Assembly: GCF_006335145.1 (NCBI RefSeq)
Contig: NZ_VDMN01000001.1
Span: forward strand, 2,108,001-2,172,000
DNA length: 64,000 bases
Reading direction: 5' to 3'
DNA from: Aliirhizobium smilacinae
Lineage (GTDB): Bacteria > Pseudomonadota > Alphaproteobacteria > Rhizobiales > Rhizobiaceae
The position numbers and the translations under genes are program-made. Below the pieces are notes generated by a model. The model had not been told where the DNA came from. It made no database searches and was given only the letters and a program-made list of their open reading frames with translations. Positions 51,045 to 60,490 of the stretch are shown here, piece by piece (positions within the stretch are counted from its first letter, which is position 1; every line of letters starts with the position of its first letter).

Positions 51045-51461
51045 TCAGGAGCGCTTTTCGCGCAGGCGGATAACGACATCCACATGGGCGATTTCCATGC
51101 CTTCCGGAGGTTCCGGGAGGTTGCCGATAACCAGATTGCCGATCGGTACGTCCAGCACTTCATTGCGTCCTTCGACGAAGAAGTGGTGATGATCCGACGT
51201 GTTGGTGTCGAAATAGGTCTTTGCGCCTTCGACGGCGAGAACGCGGATCAGCCCGGCTTCGGTAAACTGGTGAAGCGTGTTGTAAACGGTGGCCAGCGAA
51301 ACCGGCACGCCAGCGATAATCGCCTCTTCGTGCAGCTCCTCGACCGTCAGGTGGCGGTCACCCTTGGCGAAAAGAAGATCGCCCAGCGCAACGCGCTGCC
51401 GTGTCGGCCGCAGACCATAACGGCGCAACTTCACTTCGATTTCGGGCATGGCTTCTGCCAT
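51045..51461 (-). CDS. irr: Iron response regulator Irr (Fur family)
   Basis: A Fur-family regulator of 138 residues that in rhizobia controls haem synthesis and iron storage under iron limitation. Winged-helix region: GLRPTRQRVALGDLLFAKGDRHLTVEELHEEA and PVSLATVYNTLHQFTEAGLI. The dimer domain contains DHHHFF, the His cluster implicated in haem sensing. No cysteine is present and the heme regulatory motif GCPWHD of Bradyrhizobium Irr is missing, as in other Rhizobium Irr proteins. I start at ATG 51461 (AGGA 4 bp upstream); a TTG at 51482 would add seven residues. Divergent from fabA over about 290 bp. Confidence 0.93.
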   Translation of the reverse strand: MAEAMPEIEVKLRRYGLRPTRQRVALGDLLFAKGDRHLTVEELHEEAIIAGVPVSLATVYNTLHQFTEAGLIRVLAVEGAKTYFDTNTSDHHHFFVEGRNEVLDVPIGNLVIGNLPEPPEGMEIAHVDVVIRLREKRS

Positions 51462-51752
51462 TCTATCCTGGAGCTCCTGCAACTCGCGATACTTCTCAAG
51501 TTTCGGATATAACTTTTGACGGCTTGAGTTTCAACAGTTTCCCGCGTCGGATGCGCGCGCGGTGTCTCAAATATTCGGATTTTATGCCCGCGCCTCTGGT
51601 TTGCACGCTCCGGTTCCTATATGCGGACGTGACAAAACGACGTTCTGAGGCCCAATACGCAGGGCCTGGAATGTTGAACGCTTCAATCATGGCCGTGCCT
51701 GGAACAGGCTTGGCCCGCCTGACCTAGCGATCATAGGGGAACGCGGAATTCG

Positions 51753-52268
51753 ATGACCACCAGACAGTCCAGCTTCAGCTACGAAGAAATCATCTCTTGC
51801 GCGCACGGTGAACTCTTCGGACCGGGTAACGCGCAATTGCCGCTGCCGCCGATGCTGATGGTCCACCGTATCACCGACATTTCCGAAACCGGCGGCGCCT
51901 TCGACAAGGGCTATATCCGCGCGGAATACGATGTGAAGCCGGATGACTGGTATTTCCCCTGCCATTTCGAAGGTAACCCAATCATGCCGGGCTGCCTCGG
52001 TCTTGACGGCATGTGGCAGCTGACCGGCTTCTTTCTCGGCTGGCTGGGCGAAGAAGGCCGCGGCATGGCGCTTTCGACCGGCGAAGTAAAGTTCAAGGGC
52101 ATGATCCGCCCGACCACAAAACTTCTCGAATTCGGCATCGACTTCAAGCGCGTCATGAAGGGCCGGCTCGTGCTCGGCACCGCAGACGGCTGGTTGAAGG
52201 CCGATGGAGAGACTATCTATCAGGCGACCGACCTTCGCGTCGGCCTGTCCAAGGATAAGACGGCCTGA
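51753..52268 (+). CDS. fabA: 3-hydroxydecanoyl-ACP dehydratase/isomerase FabA
   Basis: Makes trans-2- and cis-3-decenoyl-ACP, the branch point to unsaturated fatty acids. The 171-residue protein has the hot-dog fold active site [15 protein letters not shown] with His71 and Asp85. N-terminal [21 protein letters not shown] is typical. The upstream 290-bp gap to irr holds a hairpin GGCC-GT-GCCTG...CAGGC-TT-GGCC near 51691-51715 and presumably two divergent promoters. fabB follows 45 bp later, as in other proteobacteria with anaerobic UFA synthesis. Confidence 0.97.
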   Translation: MTTRQSSFSYEEIISCAHGELFGPGNAQLPLPPMLMVHRITDISETGGAFDKGYIRAEYDVKPDDWYFPCHFEGNPIMPGCLGLDGMWQLTGFFLGWLGEEGRGMALSTGEVKFKGMIRPTTKLLEFGIDFKRVMKGRLVLGTADGWLKADGETIYQATDLRVGLSKDKTA

Positions 52269-52313
52269 GGTGAACTCAAGGCCAACTCACGGAAACAACA
52301 AGGGTTACAGCAA

Positions 52314-53537
52314 ATGAGACGGGTAGTTGTCACGGGCCTCGGTATCGTGTCCTCGATCGGTAACGACGCAGGCGAAGTCACCGAATCCTTGCGGACTGCG
52401 AAATCCGGCATCTCCTTTTCTCCCGATTTCGCGGAGCACGGCTTCAAGTGCCAGGTTTGGGGAAAGCCGGATATCGACGCGACGGACCTCGTCGATCGCC
52501 GCGCCATGCGCTTTCTTAGCCAAGGCGGCGCCTGGAACCACGTTGCAATGAAGCAGGCGCTGGCTGATTCCGGACTTGAGGAAAAGGACTACGCCCAGAA
52601 CGAGCGCGCAGGCATCATCATGGGTTCGGGCGGTCCTTCCACCCGCACGCTGATCGAAGCCGCCGACATCACCATCAAGAACAACAGCCCGAAGCGCATC
52701 GGCCCGTTTGCCGTGCCCAAGGCAATGTCGTCCACGGCATCCGCCACGCTTGCCACCTGGTTCAAGATCCACGGCGTCAACTACTCGATCTCGTCGGCCT
52801 GCTCGACTTCGGCACACTGCATCGGCAATGCTGCTGAAATGATCCAGTGGGGCAAGCAGGACATCATGTTCGCCGGTGGCCACGAAGATCTCGACTGGAC
52901 CATGTCGAACCTGTTCGACGCCATGGGCGCGATGTCGTCGAAGTATAACGAGAATGCTTCCAGCGCCTCGCGCGCCTATGATGCCGACCGCGATGGTTTC
53001 GTCATCGCCGGCGGTGCTGGCGTTCTGGTTCTCGAAGAACTGGAACATGCCAAGGCCCGCGGCGCCAAGATCTATGCGGAAATCACCGGTTATGGCGCAA
53101 CCTCCGACGGTTACGACATGGTCGCTCCGTCGGGCGAAGGCGCCATTCGTTGCATGCGCCAGGCGCTTGCGACGGTGAAGGGCGAAGTCGACTACATCAA
53201 CACGCACGGCACCTCCACGCCAGTCGGCGACTCGAAGGAAATCGGCGCGATCCGCGAAGTCTTTAAGGACAAGATCCCGCCTATCCAGTCGACAAAGTCG
53301 CTGACAGGCCACTCGCTGGGTGCTGCCGGCGTGCAGGAATCGATCTATGGCCTTCTGATGATGCAGGCCGGCTTTATCGGCGAAAGCGCCCATATCCAGA
53401 ACCTCGATCCCGAATTCGACGGCGTGCCGATCGTGCGCAAGCGCATCGACAACGCCAAGATCGACACGGTCCTGTCCAACTCGTTCGGCTTCGGCGGCAC
53501 CAACGCCACGCTCGTGTTCCAGCGCTACAACGGGTAA
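52314..53537 (+). CDS. fabB: 3-oxoacyl-ACP synthase I (FabB)
   Basis: Elongates cis-unsaturated acyl-ACP in partnership with FabA. The 407-residue beta-ketoacyl synthase has the catalytic Cys163 ([13 protein letters not shown]) and the two His residues in [11 protein letters not shown] and [11 protein letters not shown], with C-terminal [14 protein letters not shown]. In sinorhizobia, as I recall, fabI (enoyl-ACP reductase) follows fabB; here a 34-bp perfect palindrome and then hicAB come next. Confidence 0.97.
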   Translation: MRRVVVTGLGIVSSIGNDAGEVTESLRTAKSGISFSPDFAEHGFKCQVWGKPDIDATDLVDRRAMRFLSQGGAWNHVAMKQALADSGLEEKDYAQNERAGIIMGSGGPSTRTLIEAADITIKNNSPKRIGPFAVPKAMSSTASATLATWFKIHGVNYSISSACSTSAHCIGNAAEMIQWGKQDIMFAGGHEDLDWTMSNLFDAMGAMSSKYNENASSASRAYDADRDGFVIAGGAGVLVLEELEHAKARGAKIYAEITGYGATSDGYDMVAPSGEGAIRCMRQALATVKGEVDYINTHGTSTPVGDSKEIGAIREVFKDKIPPIQSTKSLTGHSLGAAGVQESIYGLLMMQAGFIGESAHIQNLDPEFDGVPIVRKRIDNAKIDTVLSNSFGFGGTNATLVFQRYNG

Positions 53538-53568
53538 ACCCAAACGGGTTGCCTCTACTGGCCGATCA

Positions 53569-53602
53569 AAGACAGGTGCGCATCATGATGCGCACCTGTC
53601 TT
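53569..53602. repeat. 34-bp perfect palindrome between fabB and hicA
   Basis: The arm AAGACAGGTGCGCATCA is followed at once by its exact reverse complement, with no spacer. It starts 32 bp after fabB and ends 50 bp before hicA. As RNA it gives a very stable hairpin with little T-tract (TTGCGTTTG), so it could terminate fabAB transcription. As DNA it is unusually perfect. Confidence 0.75.
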
Positions 53603-53651
53603 GCGTTTGAGGGATACTCGCATTAGGATCTCGTATCGTTTGGAGCGACCG

Positions 53652-53834
53652 ATGGAGCGGAATAGCCAGAAGATCATCGCCCAATTGAAGCGCGAGGGTT
53701 TCGAGTTGGTCTCGATCAAGGGATCGCACCATAAATTCCGCAAAGGCTCACAGACGATCATCGTTCCGCATCCGAAAAAAGACCTGCCGGTCGGCACCGC
53801 CATGGCTATCGCCAAACAGGCAGGTTGGATTTGA
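53652..53834 (+). CDS. hicA: HicA-type toxin (mRNA interferase)
   Basis: A 60-residue protein of the HicA/YcfA family, a double-stranded-RNA-binding-like fold that cleaves mRNA when free. The catalytic motif KGSHHKFRKG (His26/His27 region) and C-terminal HPKKDLPVGTAMAIAKQAGW are diagnostic. Start ATG 53652 follows GGAG by 6 bp; the frame extends upstream without support. The antitoxin gene follows 10 bp later, so the pair is co-expressed. HicAB modules are common chromosomal toxin-antitoxin loci. Confidence 0.9.
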   Translation: MERNSQKIIAQLKREGFELVSIKGSHHKFRKGSQTIIVPHPKKDLPVGTAMAIAKQAGWI

Positions 53835-53844
53835 GGCTTACGCA

Positions 53845-54240
53845 ATGAAACACTACATCGCCATCGTGCATAAGGATAAAGGCAGCGCTTTCGGCGTCAC
53901 CTTTCCGGATCTCCCATCCGTCTTTTCCGCCTCCGACGGTGAGGAGGATTTGATCGCAAATGCGATCGAGGCACTGCGTCTTTGGGCGGAAGACGAGCAA
54001 CTCCCTCTCCCCTCGACCTATGAACAGGTGACGGCACGTGAGGCTGTTCGTGCGGAGCTGGCAAAAGGGGCGTTCCTGGTGCGTGTCCCCGTTATAGAGG
54101 ACGATGCGCGTGTGGTGCGTGCAAATGTAACATTCGAGAAGGGCATGCTGGATGCAATCGATGCTGTCGCTCGTGAACGAGGCCTGACCCGCTCCGCCTT
54201 TCTCGCAAGTGCGGCCCGCAAGGAAATCGACGCCGCTTAA
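53845..54240 (+). CDS. hicB: HicB-type antitoxin with ribbon-helix-helix domain
   Basis: A 131-residue antitoxin. The N-terminal half is a partially degraded RNase-H-like HicB fold (HYIAIVHKDKGSAFGVTFPDLPSVFSASDGEEDLIANAIEAL). The C-terminal half is a ribbon-helix-helix-type DNA-binding segment (VTFEKGMLDAIDAVARERGLTRSAFLASAARKEI) for autoregulation. Ten bp after hicA. Its stop codon overlaps the stop of the convergent Sel1-repeat gene by two bases. Confidence 0.92.
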   Translation: MKHYIAIVHKDKGSAFGVTFPDLPSVFSASDGEEDLIANAIEALRLWAEDEQLPLPSTYEQVTAREAVRAELAKGAFLVRVPVIEDDARVVRANVTFEKGMLDAIDAVARERGLTRSAFLASAARKEIDAA

Positions 54241-54881
54241 TCACGGTACCGCTTCAGGTCCTCCGCCGCCTGAACATTTCCGGCGGTTGCGGCTTCTCTC
54301 AGCAATGTTTTTGATTTCGCGGGATCTTCCGCCTCGATCAGATGGGCAAGCTTCCATTTTGCCCAATGATCATTGGTCTTCGGCAGGCTGAGTTCGAGGT
54401 AGCGTCTCGCCAAAGCCGGATCCTTCTTCATGCCCTCGCCATCGGCGAGCATGAAGGCCAGCATATGATAACCCCAGATATTGTCGTTCTCGGCTGCGGT
54501 CCGATACCAGATGGCAGCGATCGCCGGATCGGCTGCAACGGCTATGCCCTTCTGGTAACACCAGCCGACCTTGAGCTGGCCGTGCTTGTCGTTCCTGGCC
54601 GCTGCTTTCATATACCAGGAGAAGGCCTGAACCGGGTCTTTGGCGATGCCCTGGCCGTTTTCATAGATCTCGCCGAGCTTGTAGGCCGCGGCCGCATTGC
54701 CCTTTTCGGCGGCAAGCCGGAAGTAATGGGTAGCGAGCCTGGGATCGCCCCTTCCCCGGCCCGTCTGGACCTGATGGAGTTCGGCGGCGTTATACCATTC
54801 CCAGCTGATATTCGGCGGCTCGGCATGGAGCGGCGCTGCCGATGCGGCCAACCATATCAAAACAGAGCCGACCCGCTTCAT
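54237..54881 (-). CDS. Exported Sel1-repeat (tetratricopeptide-like) protein
   Basis: A 214-residue protein with a signal peptide (MKRVGSVLIWLAASAAPLHA). About four Sel1 repeats follow: GNAAAAYKLGEIYENGQGIAKDPVQAFSWYMKAAARND, then KHGQLKVGWCYQKGIAVAADPAIAAIWYRTAAEND, and two more. Sel1 proteins are adapters in envelope signalling; the partner is unknown. ATG 54881 chosen because it begins a clean signal peptide; an extra nine residues upstream are possible. Stop overlaps the hicB stop. Confidence 0.85.
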   Translation of the reverse strand: MKRVGSVLIWLAASAAPLHAEPPNISWEWYNAAELHQVQTGRGRGDPRLATHYFRLAAEKGNAAAAYKLGEIYENGQGIAKDPVQAFSWYMKAAARNDKHGQLKVGWCYQKGIAVAADPAIAAIWYRTAAENDNIWGYHMLAFMLADGEGMKKDPALARRYLELSLPKTNDHWAKWKLAHLIEAEDPAKSKTLLREAATAGNVQAAEDLKRYRD

Positions 54882-54971
54882 GCTCACCCCCGACACCACC
54901 GAATGCAACTCTAGTTTGCATTCGGCAACATTGGCAAGATGGGATAAAGCCTCCGGCGTTTCCTTGGGTGC

Positions 54972-55979
54972 TTACTTCTTCGCCCAGAGAATCTTGAACT
55001 TGGAGTTACGGCAGGTCTCGCCGTATTCGCGAAAAGCTTCGGCCAGGACCGGTTCGTAAGGCAGGCCGCGATTGGCGACCATCATCAACCGGCCGCCCTG
55101 CTTCAAGGCACCGGCGGCGGTGCGGATCATCGTGCAGCCCAGTTCCGGATCGGCGGCCTGCGCCTCGTGGAAGGGCGGGTTCATGATGACCAGATCGTAT
55201 TTTTCCTTCGGCGGCTCGGCGCCCAAATCCTGCCAGAAGAAACGTGCCTCCAGATCCGGGGAGTTATGGGCGACGTTCTGCTTGGCGAATTCCAGCGCCC
55301 GGTAGTCAGCCTCGAAAAGATCGATGCGATGAACCCGCGGCGAGCGCTCGGCCAGCATGATCGACAGATAACCCCAGCCCGCGCCGAAATCGGCAACATT
55401 GCCGTCAAAATCGGTCGGGAAACGGCTCGCGAGAAGCTCCGAACCGGCGTCGACGCGCTCGTGGCTGAACATGCCCGGAGCGGCCTGGTAACGGCCCTCG
55501 ACGGTCACAGCCGGCTTCTTCAGTGCGCTCAGAGCAGCAGAGACATCTTCCGGCCGTCCGAACCAGATCGCCACGCCATGATATTTCGGCGCGTAGTCCA
55601 GAACGATACCGAGTTTCAGCAGCATGGTGCGGATCGACTGGATACCGTCTTCCTTGCCGCCAGCGACGACGATCAGTCCGCCGACCTTTACCCGCGCCAG
55701 CGCCTCGGCAATGCGGTTCTCGTTGTCGCCGCGATGTTTTCCGCACAGAACCAGCGCAGCATCGTAATCCTCGCCCTCGGGCTCCGGAAAGGCGTTTTCG
55801 CGCAGCGAGCGAAAGAGTGGGCGGAACGGCTGCACGGAGGTGATCTCCGCATCAAAGCCTTCCGGCCGGGCATTGCCGGCCTCGGCGCCGAGAAAAATCA
55901 CCCGCTCGCCTTTACCGGGCATGGGCACGGCATCGGTAGCGAAAGGATGGAAGAGGGTTTTCAGGGCGTCGCGGCTCAT
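54972..55979 (-). CDS. Class I SAM-dependent rRNA methyltransferase, RsmC/RlmG-like
   Basis: A 335-residue enzyme predicted to methylate guanine N2 of rRNA. An N-terminal degenerate methyltransferase-like half is followed by a catalytic half with the SAM-binding motif VADFGAGWGYLSIMLA (motif I), an acidic residue in HRIDLFEADYRAL, and the catalytic NPPFH (motif IV; LVIMNPPFHEAQAAD). Two-domain layout matches RsmC (G1207 of 16S) and RlmG. It lies just downstream of pnp on the same strand, after the pnp terminator. Confidence 0.87.
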   Translation of the reverse strand: MSRDALKTLFHPFATDAVPMPGKGERVIFLGAEAGNARPEGFDAEITSVQPFRPLFRSLRENAFPEPEGEDYDAALVLCGKHRGDNENRIAEALARVKVGGLIVVAGGKEDGIQSIRTMLLKLGIVLDYAPKYHGVAIWFGRPEDVSAALSALKKPAVTVEGRYQAAPGMFSHERVDAGSELLASRFPTDFDGNVADFGAGWGYLSIMLAERSPRVHRIDLFEADYRALEFAKQNVAHNSPDLEARFFWQDLGAEPPKEKYDLVIMNPPFHEAQAADPELGCTMIRTAAGALKQGGRLMMVANRGLPYEPVLAEAFREYGETCRNSKFKILWAKK

Positions 55980-56014
55980 GGGTGCGGACCTTAGTGGAGA
56001 GAGTGTATGTCTAC

Positions 56015-56053
56015 GAATAAAGAAAAGGCGCGGAAGAAGAAACTTCCGCGCCT
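56015..56053 (-). terminator. Rho-independent terminator after pnp
   Basis: On the minus strand AGGCGCGGAAG and CTTCCGCGCCT form an 11-bp stem around TTTCTT, followed by TTTCTTTATTC. It sits 23 bp after the pnp stop and separates pnp from the methyltransferase gene. Confidence 0.85.
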
Positions 56054-56075
56054 CTCGTTTTGATTAAGCGAAAGC

Positions 56076-58211
56076 TTATTCGGCGGCGGCGTCGCCGTCG
56101 GCTCTCTTGATTTCCTGGCCGGTGGCCTGATCTACGACCTTCATCGACAGGCGAACCTTGCCGCGCTCATCGAAGCCCATCAGCTTGACCCAGACCTTGT
56201 CGCCTTCCTTGACGATGTCGGAGGTCTTGGCAACGCGCTCGGAAGCGAGCTGCGAGATATGGACGAGGCCGTCACGGGCGCCGAAGAAGTTGACGAAGGC
56301 GCCGAAATCGGCGGTCTTCACAACGGTGCCTTCATAGATGACGCCAACTTCAGGCTCGGCAACGATCGAGTGGATCCACTTGCGGGCCGCTTCGATTTCC
56401 TTGCCGGAAGACGAGGCGATCTTGACGGTGCCGTCGTCCTCGATGTTGATCTTGGCGCCGGTCTTTTCGACGATTTCGCGGATGACCTTGCCGCCCGAAC
56501 CGATGACTTCACGGATCTTGTCGACCGGGATGTTCATCACTTCGATGCGCGGAGCAAATTCGCCGAGCTGCGAACGGCCTTCGGTGATGGCGTTGGCCAT
56601 TTCGCCGAGGATGTGGGTACGACCGCCCTGTGCCTGGGCAAGTGCGACCTTCATGATCTCTTCGGTGATACCGGCGATCTTGATGTCCATCTGCAGCGAG
56701 GTGATGCCGTCGGCAGTACCTGCAACCTTGAAGTCCATGTCGCCGAGGTGGTCTTCGTCGCCGAGGATGTCGGAGAGAACAGCAAAACGGTCACCTTCGA
56801 GGATCAGGCCCATGGCAATACCGGCAACCGGCTTGGCCAAGGGAACGCCTGCATCCATCAGGGCGAGCGAAGTGCCGCAGACGGTTGCCATCGAGGACGA
56901 GCCGTTCGACTCGGTGATCTCGGAGACGACGCGCAGCGTGTAGGGGAACTGTTCAGCCGAAGGCAGCATCGGACGGATAGCGCGCCATGCGAGCTTGCCG
57001 TGACCGATTTCGCGACGGCCTGGGGAGCCCATGCGGCCGGTTTCGCCAACCGAGTAGGGAGGGAAGTTGTAATGGAGCAGGAAGCGCTCCTTGTACATGC
57101 CTGTCAGGCTGTCAACGTACTGTTCGTCTTCGCCGGTGCCGAGCGTCGCAACAACGATCGCCTGGGTTTCGCCGCGGGTGAACAGAGCCGAACCGTGGGT
57201 GCGCGGCAGGAGGCCGACTTCCGAAACGATCGGGCGAACCGTGACGAGGTCACGACCGTCGATACGGCTCTTGGTGTCGAGGATGTTCCAGCGAACGATC
57301 TTCGCCTGAAGATGCTTGAAGGTCGCGCCGATGACTTCGGCGGTGTATTTCGGCTCTACGCCTTCCGGGAAGAAGTGAGCCTTGACCTTTGCCTTGACGG
57401 CATCGACGGCAGCGTAACGATCAGCCTTCTGGGTGATCTTGTAGCCTTCGCGCAGCTCGGCTTCGAAATGCTTGAGCATTTCGGCTTCGAGTTCGGAATA
57501 GTCTTCCGGCTGGAAGTCGCGCGGTTCCTTGGCAGCCACTTCGGCGAGCTTGATGATCGCATCGATGACCGGCTGAAAACCACGGTGGCCGAACATTACG
57601 GCGCCGAGCATGACGTCTTCGTTCAGTTCCTTGGCTTCCGATTCAACCATCAGGACGGCGTCCTGGGTGCCGGCGACGACGAGATCGAGAACCGATTCTT
57701 CCATCTCGTCGAGATGCGGGTTCAGGATGTATTCGCCGTTGATGTAGCCGACGCGTGCGCCGCCGACCGGGCCCATGAAGGGAACGCCGGAGAGCGTCAG
57801 CGCTGCGGAAGCGGCAACCATCGACAATACGTCGGGATCGTTTTCAAGGTCGTGCTGGACGACGGTGACGACGACCTGGGTGTCGTTCTTGTAGCCTTCC
57901 GGGAAGAGCGGACGGATCGGACGGTCGATCAGGCGGGAAACCAGCGTTTCCTTTTCCGACGGACGACCTTCGCGCTTGAAATAGCCACCCGGGATCTTGC
58001 CGGCGGCATAGGTCTTTTCCTGGTAGTTGACGGTCAGCGGGAAGAAGTCCTGGCCCGGCTTCGGCGACTTGGCCGAAACGACGGTGGCGAGAACGACGGT
58101 TTCGCCGTAGGTGGCGAGAACGGCGCCATCAGCCTGGCGGGCGATCTTGCCCGTTTCCAGCTTCAGCGTACGGCCGGCCCATTCGATTTCGACGGAGTGG
58201 GTATTGAACAT
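56076..58211 (-). CDS. pnp: Polyribonucleotide nucleotidyltransferase (PNPase)
   Basis: A 3'-5' phosphorolytic exoribonuclease of RNA turnover. The 711-residue protein has two RNase PH domains, an alpha-helical linker, a KH domain ([23 protein letters not shown]) and a C-terminal S1 domain ([28 protein letters not shown]). Start ATG 58211 ([11 protein letters not shown]) follows AAGGA; the frame extends upstream by 21 codons without family similarity. The leader contains a 13-bp perfect hairpin, as in E. coli where RNase III cleaves the pnp leader for autoregulation. Confidence 0.97.
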   Translation of the reverse strand: MFNTHSVEIEWAGRTLKLETGKIARQADGAVLATYGETVVLATVVSAKSPKPGQDFFPLTVNYQEKTYAAGKIPGGYFKREGRPSEKETLVSRLIDRPIRPLFPEGYKNDTQVVVTVVQHDLENDPDVLSMVAASAALTLSGVPFMGPVGGARVGYINGEYILNPHLDEMEESVLDLVVAGTQDAVLMVESEAKELNEDVMLGAVMFGHRGFQPVIDAIIKLAEVAAKEPRDFQPEDYSELEAEMLKHFEAELREGYKITQKADRYAAVDAVKAKVKAHFFPEGVEPKYTAEVIGATFKHLQAKIVRWNILDTKSRIDGRDLVTVRPIVSEVGLLPRTHGSALFTRGETQAIVVATLGTGEDEQYVDSLTGMYKERFLLHYNFPPYSVGETGRMGSPGRREIGHGKLAWRAIRPMLPSAEQFPYTLRVVSEITESNGSSSMATVCGTSLALMDAGVPLAKPVAGIAMGLILEGDRFAVLSDILGDEDHLGDMDFKVAGTADGITSLQMDIKIAGITEEIMKVALAQAQGGRTHILGEMANAITEGRSQLGEFAPRIEVMNIPVDKIREVIGSGGKVIREIVEKTGAKINIEDDGTVKIASSSGKEIEAARKWIHSIVAEPEVGVIYEGTVVKTADFGAFVNFFGARDGLVHISQLASERVAKTSDIVKEGDKVWVKLMGFDERGKVRLSMKVVDQATGQEIKRADGDAAAE

Positions 58212-58331
58212 ATGTTGTCCTTCAACGCGGGAAACGGCGTCTCGCCCCAGCATTTCTGCAAAGGGCGGCAACACACTTCACCGCAATCATTGCGACACAT
58301 CACGGGCAAGACAACGAGAGGCTTTTCAAAC

Positions 58332-58360
58332 TGACCGAAGCCGCCTAGCGGCTTCGGTCA
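58332..58360 (-). promoter_or_regulatory. Long hairpin in the pnp leader (candidate RNase III site)
   Basis: TGACCGAAGCCGC and its exact complement GCGGCTTCGGTCA are separated by three bases, a 13-bp perfect stem, flanked by CTTTT/AAAAG that can extend it. It lies about 120 nt upstream of the pnp ATG. In enterobacteria the pnp leader stem-loop is cut by RNase III and then degraded by PNPase. Whether this stem plays that role is inference. Confidence 0.55.
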
Positions 58361-58439
58361 AAAGCATCCTGCAATCCTGCCCCATGACAGATCTGGTTTT
58401 GGTGGCGAAACCGGCCCATCCGGGTCCACCTTAGGCTTT

Positions 58440-58459
58440 GGCACCTTCATAAAGGTACC
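58440..58459 (-). repeat. Small inverted repeat in the rpsO-pnp spacer
   Basis: On the minus strand GGTACCTT and AAGGTGCC pair over a four-base loop with one G-U pair, just after the rpsO terminator-like stem. Part of a series of three hairpins between rpsO and pnp. Confidence 0.4.
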
Positions 58460-58502
58460 GAAAAGTGATCCGGCGGGCACTTCACGAGGAAATGCCCGCC
58501 GG
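58460..58502 (-). terminator. Terminator-like hairpin after rpsO
   Basis: CCGGCGGGCA and TGCCCGCCGG form a perfect 10-bp stem with a 13-nt loop, followed by ATCACTTTTC. It begins 8 bp after the rpsO stop. A partial terminator in this position, with readthrough into pnp, is known from E. coli. Confidence 0.7.
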
Positions 58503-58509
58503 GACCATA

Positions 58510-58779
58510 TTAGCGGCGCACGCCCAGGCTGGTGATCAGCTTGGTGTAACGGCCTTCGTCCTTCTTCTTGAGATAATCAAGAAGCGAACGACGGCTCGAA
58601 ACCATGGTCAGAAGGCCACGACGGGAGTGGTTGTCCTTCTTGTGACCCTTGAAGTGTTCCGTCAGATTGTTGATCCGCTCGGTGAGGATCGCAACCTGGA
58701 CTTCCGGCGAACCGGTGTCGCCTTCGACGGTTGCGTATTCCTTGATGAGTTCGGCCTTGCGCTCTGCAGTGATCGACAT
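58510..58779 (-). CDS. rpsO: 30S ribosomal protein S15
   Basis: A primary 16S rRNA-binding protein of 89 residues, the exact usual length. Family sequence: [36 protein letters not shown] and the C-terminal [27 protein letters not shown]. Start ATG 58779 chosen over the frame's upstream extension because it gives the conserved N-terminus. Between truB (164 bp upstream) and pnp, the standard order. Confidence 0.98.
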   Translation of the reverse strand: MSITAERKAELIKEYATVEGDTGSPEVQVAILTERINNLTEHFKGHKKDNHSRRGLLTMVSSRRSLLDYLKKKDEGRYTKLITSLGVRR

Positions 58780-58943
58780 CGTCTGATCCTTTATGAGAAG
58801 AGGAAATAGGGTCGCCAAAGGCCGGGATGTCGTCCAGCCTTGGCCGTGAAAAGCCTCGTAAACCGAAAGCTTGCGGGGCCTATAGACGAATTTCAGGTAA
58901 AAGGAAAGAGCCGTGAATCGAGCGAGGGGATCCGTCCAACCGC

Positions 58944-59873
58944 TTACCCAAACACGCGCTTCGGGCGGAATTCGCCTTGGCCGATCTCTCCGATGGCAAT
59001 CAGCCGGCCGCGTACGGTCGCATAGGCTTCCGGCTCCTCGACCGGCGCGGCGTTGCCGCGCAGGATGATCGGATTGCCCATCTTGATACGATGGGCCTGT
59101 TCTTCCGTCACCGGCAGATGCGGAAGACTGGACAGCGCTTCGGCGGTATCGATCAGATAAGCATCGAGTGCGGCGAGACGCTCGTCACGATCCTCGATCT
59201 GTTCCAGCGCCACGAGATCGGCGAGCGGCACCATCCTGTCCTCGCCGAAGGGAGCGACGAAGGTGCGGCGGAGATTGGAGATATGGCCGTAGCAACCGAG
59301 CTCGCGACCGAAATCGCGGGCAAGCGAACGGACATAGGTACCCTTGCCGCATTCGACTTCGAAATAGGCCTCGTCTGCCGTGACGCCGAGCAACGTAAGC
59401 CGGAAAATCTCGACTTCGCGCGACGGGATCTCGACCGTCTCGCCTTCGCGTGCCAGATCGTAGGCACGCTCGCCGGCGATTTTGATGGCGGAAAACTGCG
59501 GCGGGATCTGGCTGATGACGCCGGTATATTTCGGCAGGAGATCGCGGATCGCCTGCTCATCCGGACGCGTATCGGACGAGGCCGTCACCTCACCCTCGAG
59601 GTCGTCGGTCGCACGCTCTTCACCCCAGCTCACGGTGAATTCGTAGATCTTGCGGCCGTCCATGACGTAGGGGACGGTCTTGGTCGCATCGCCCAGCGCG
59701 ATCGGCAGCATGCCCGAGGCAAGCGGATCGAGCGTACCGGCATGACCGGCCTTCTGGGCGTTGAGCAGCCACTTGATCTTGGAGACGGCTTCGGTCGAAC
59801 CGAAGTCCACCGGCTTGTCGAGGATAAGCCAGCCGGAAACCGCCCGGCCCTTGGGTTTGCGTGGTTTGGACAT
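58944..59873 (-). CDS. truB: tRNA pseudouridine-55 synthase TruB
   Basis: Makes pseudouridine 55 in the T-loop of tRNAs. The 309-residue protein has the catalytic Asp49 in [15 protein letters not shown], the family segments [39 protein letters not shown] and [15 protein letters not shown]. Start ATG 59873; 22 bp after the rbfA stop. rbfA-truB-rpsO-pnp is the second half of the split operon. Confidence 0.97.
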   Translation of the reverse strand: MSKPRKPKGRAVSGWLILDKPVDFGSTEAVSKIKWLLNAQKAGHAGTLDPLASGMLPIALGDATKTVPYVMDGRKIYEFTVSWGEERATDDLEGEVTASSDTRPDEQAIRDLLPKYTGVISQIPPQFSAIKIAGERAYDLAREGETVEIPSREVEIFRLTLLGVTADEAYFEVECGKGTYVRSLARDFGRELGCYGHISNLRRTFVAPFGEDRMVPLADLVALEQIEDRDERLAALDAYLIDTAEALSSLPHLPVTEEQAHRIKMGNPIILRGNAAPVEEPEAYATVRGRLIAIGEIGQGEFRPKRVFG

Positions 59874-59895
59874 GCGTTCTTTCAGATTGTGCTTG

Positions 59896-60303
59896 TTATT
59901 CGTCGTCGCCCTTCGTCTCGCCGAGATCCCTCTGGACCTCCGGCGAACGAAGCAGTTCGTCGATCTTCTTGTAGTTGTCGAAGCTCGTGTCATCGCGGAA
60001 GCGGACTTCCGGCATGTATTTCATCTGCTTCAGCGGACCGCCGAGCCGGCCGCGGATATATTTTGCATGACGGTTGAGAGTATCGATCACTGCCTGATGA
60101 TCGGGCAGTCCAAGCGGCGTCACATAGGCAGTCGCGATCTTCAGGTCGGGCGACATACGCACTTCCGACACTGAGATCACCGTCTTTTCGATCAGGTCGT
60201 CGCGCACTTCGCCGCGCTGCAGAACCTGGGTGATGGCGGCGCGAACCTGCTCGCCAACACGAAGCATGCGCTGGGAGGGCGCCGAAGAAGTAGCCTTTGC
60301 CAT
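59896..60303 (-). CDS. rbfA: 30S ribosome-binding factor RbfA
   Basis: A cold-shock ribosome maturation factor acting on 16S rRNA, 135 residues from ATG 60303 ([20 protein letters not shown]). KH-like fold segments: [36 protein letters not shown] and [29 protein letters not shown]. In most bacteria rbfA directly follows infB; here infB is 51 kb away on the opposite strand. About 190 bp separate it from the chemotaxis-like gene upstream; no shared promoter signal was identified in that gap. Confidence 0.96.
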   Translation of the reverse strand: MAKATSSAPSQRMLRVGEQVRAAITQVLQRGEVRDDLIEKTVISVSEVRMSPDLKIATAYVTPLGLPDHQAVIDTLNRHAKYIRGRLGGPLKQMKYMPEVRFRDDTSFDNYKKIDELLRSPEVQRDLGETKGDDE

Positions 60304-60490
60304 GTTTAATCTCTTTGCTAACGCCGCCGGGGTTCGTCCCGCCAGGGTGAGACCCCAGGGCGCCTTTTCAATCAAGGGGCGTCAAATGACCCACAGCCGG
60401 CCAAAGGTCAAGGCGCAGGTGTCGATAAATCACGCCCTGGCTCTGCAGGATGCAGGCTCCGATCTTCAGAAATGAGGGCCGTATGCCCTA

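Noticed and set aside
56259..58334. 691-codon open frame antisense to pnp
   Set aside because: Same effect; PNPase domains on the minus strand are complete.
58111..58434. Small plus-strand ORF across the pnp leader
   Set aside because: Its second half is the hairpin-rich leader and the first half is antisense pnp; no start signal.
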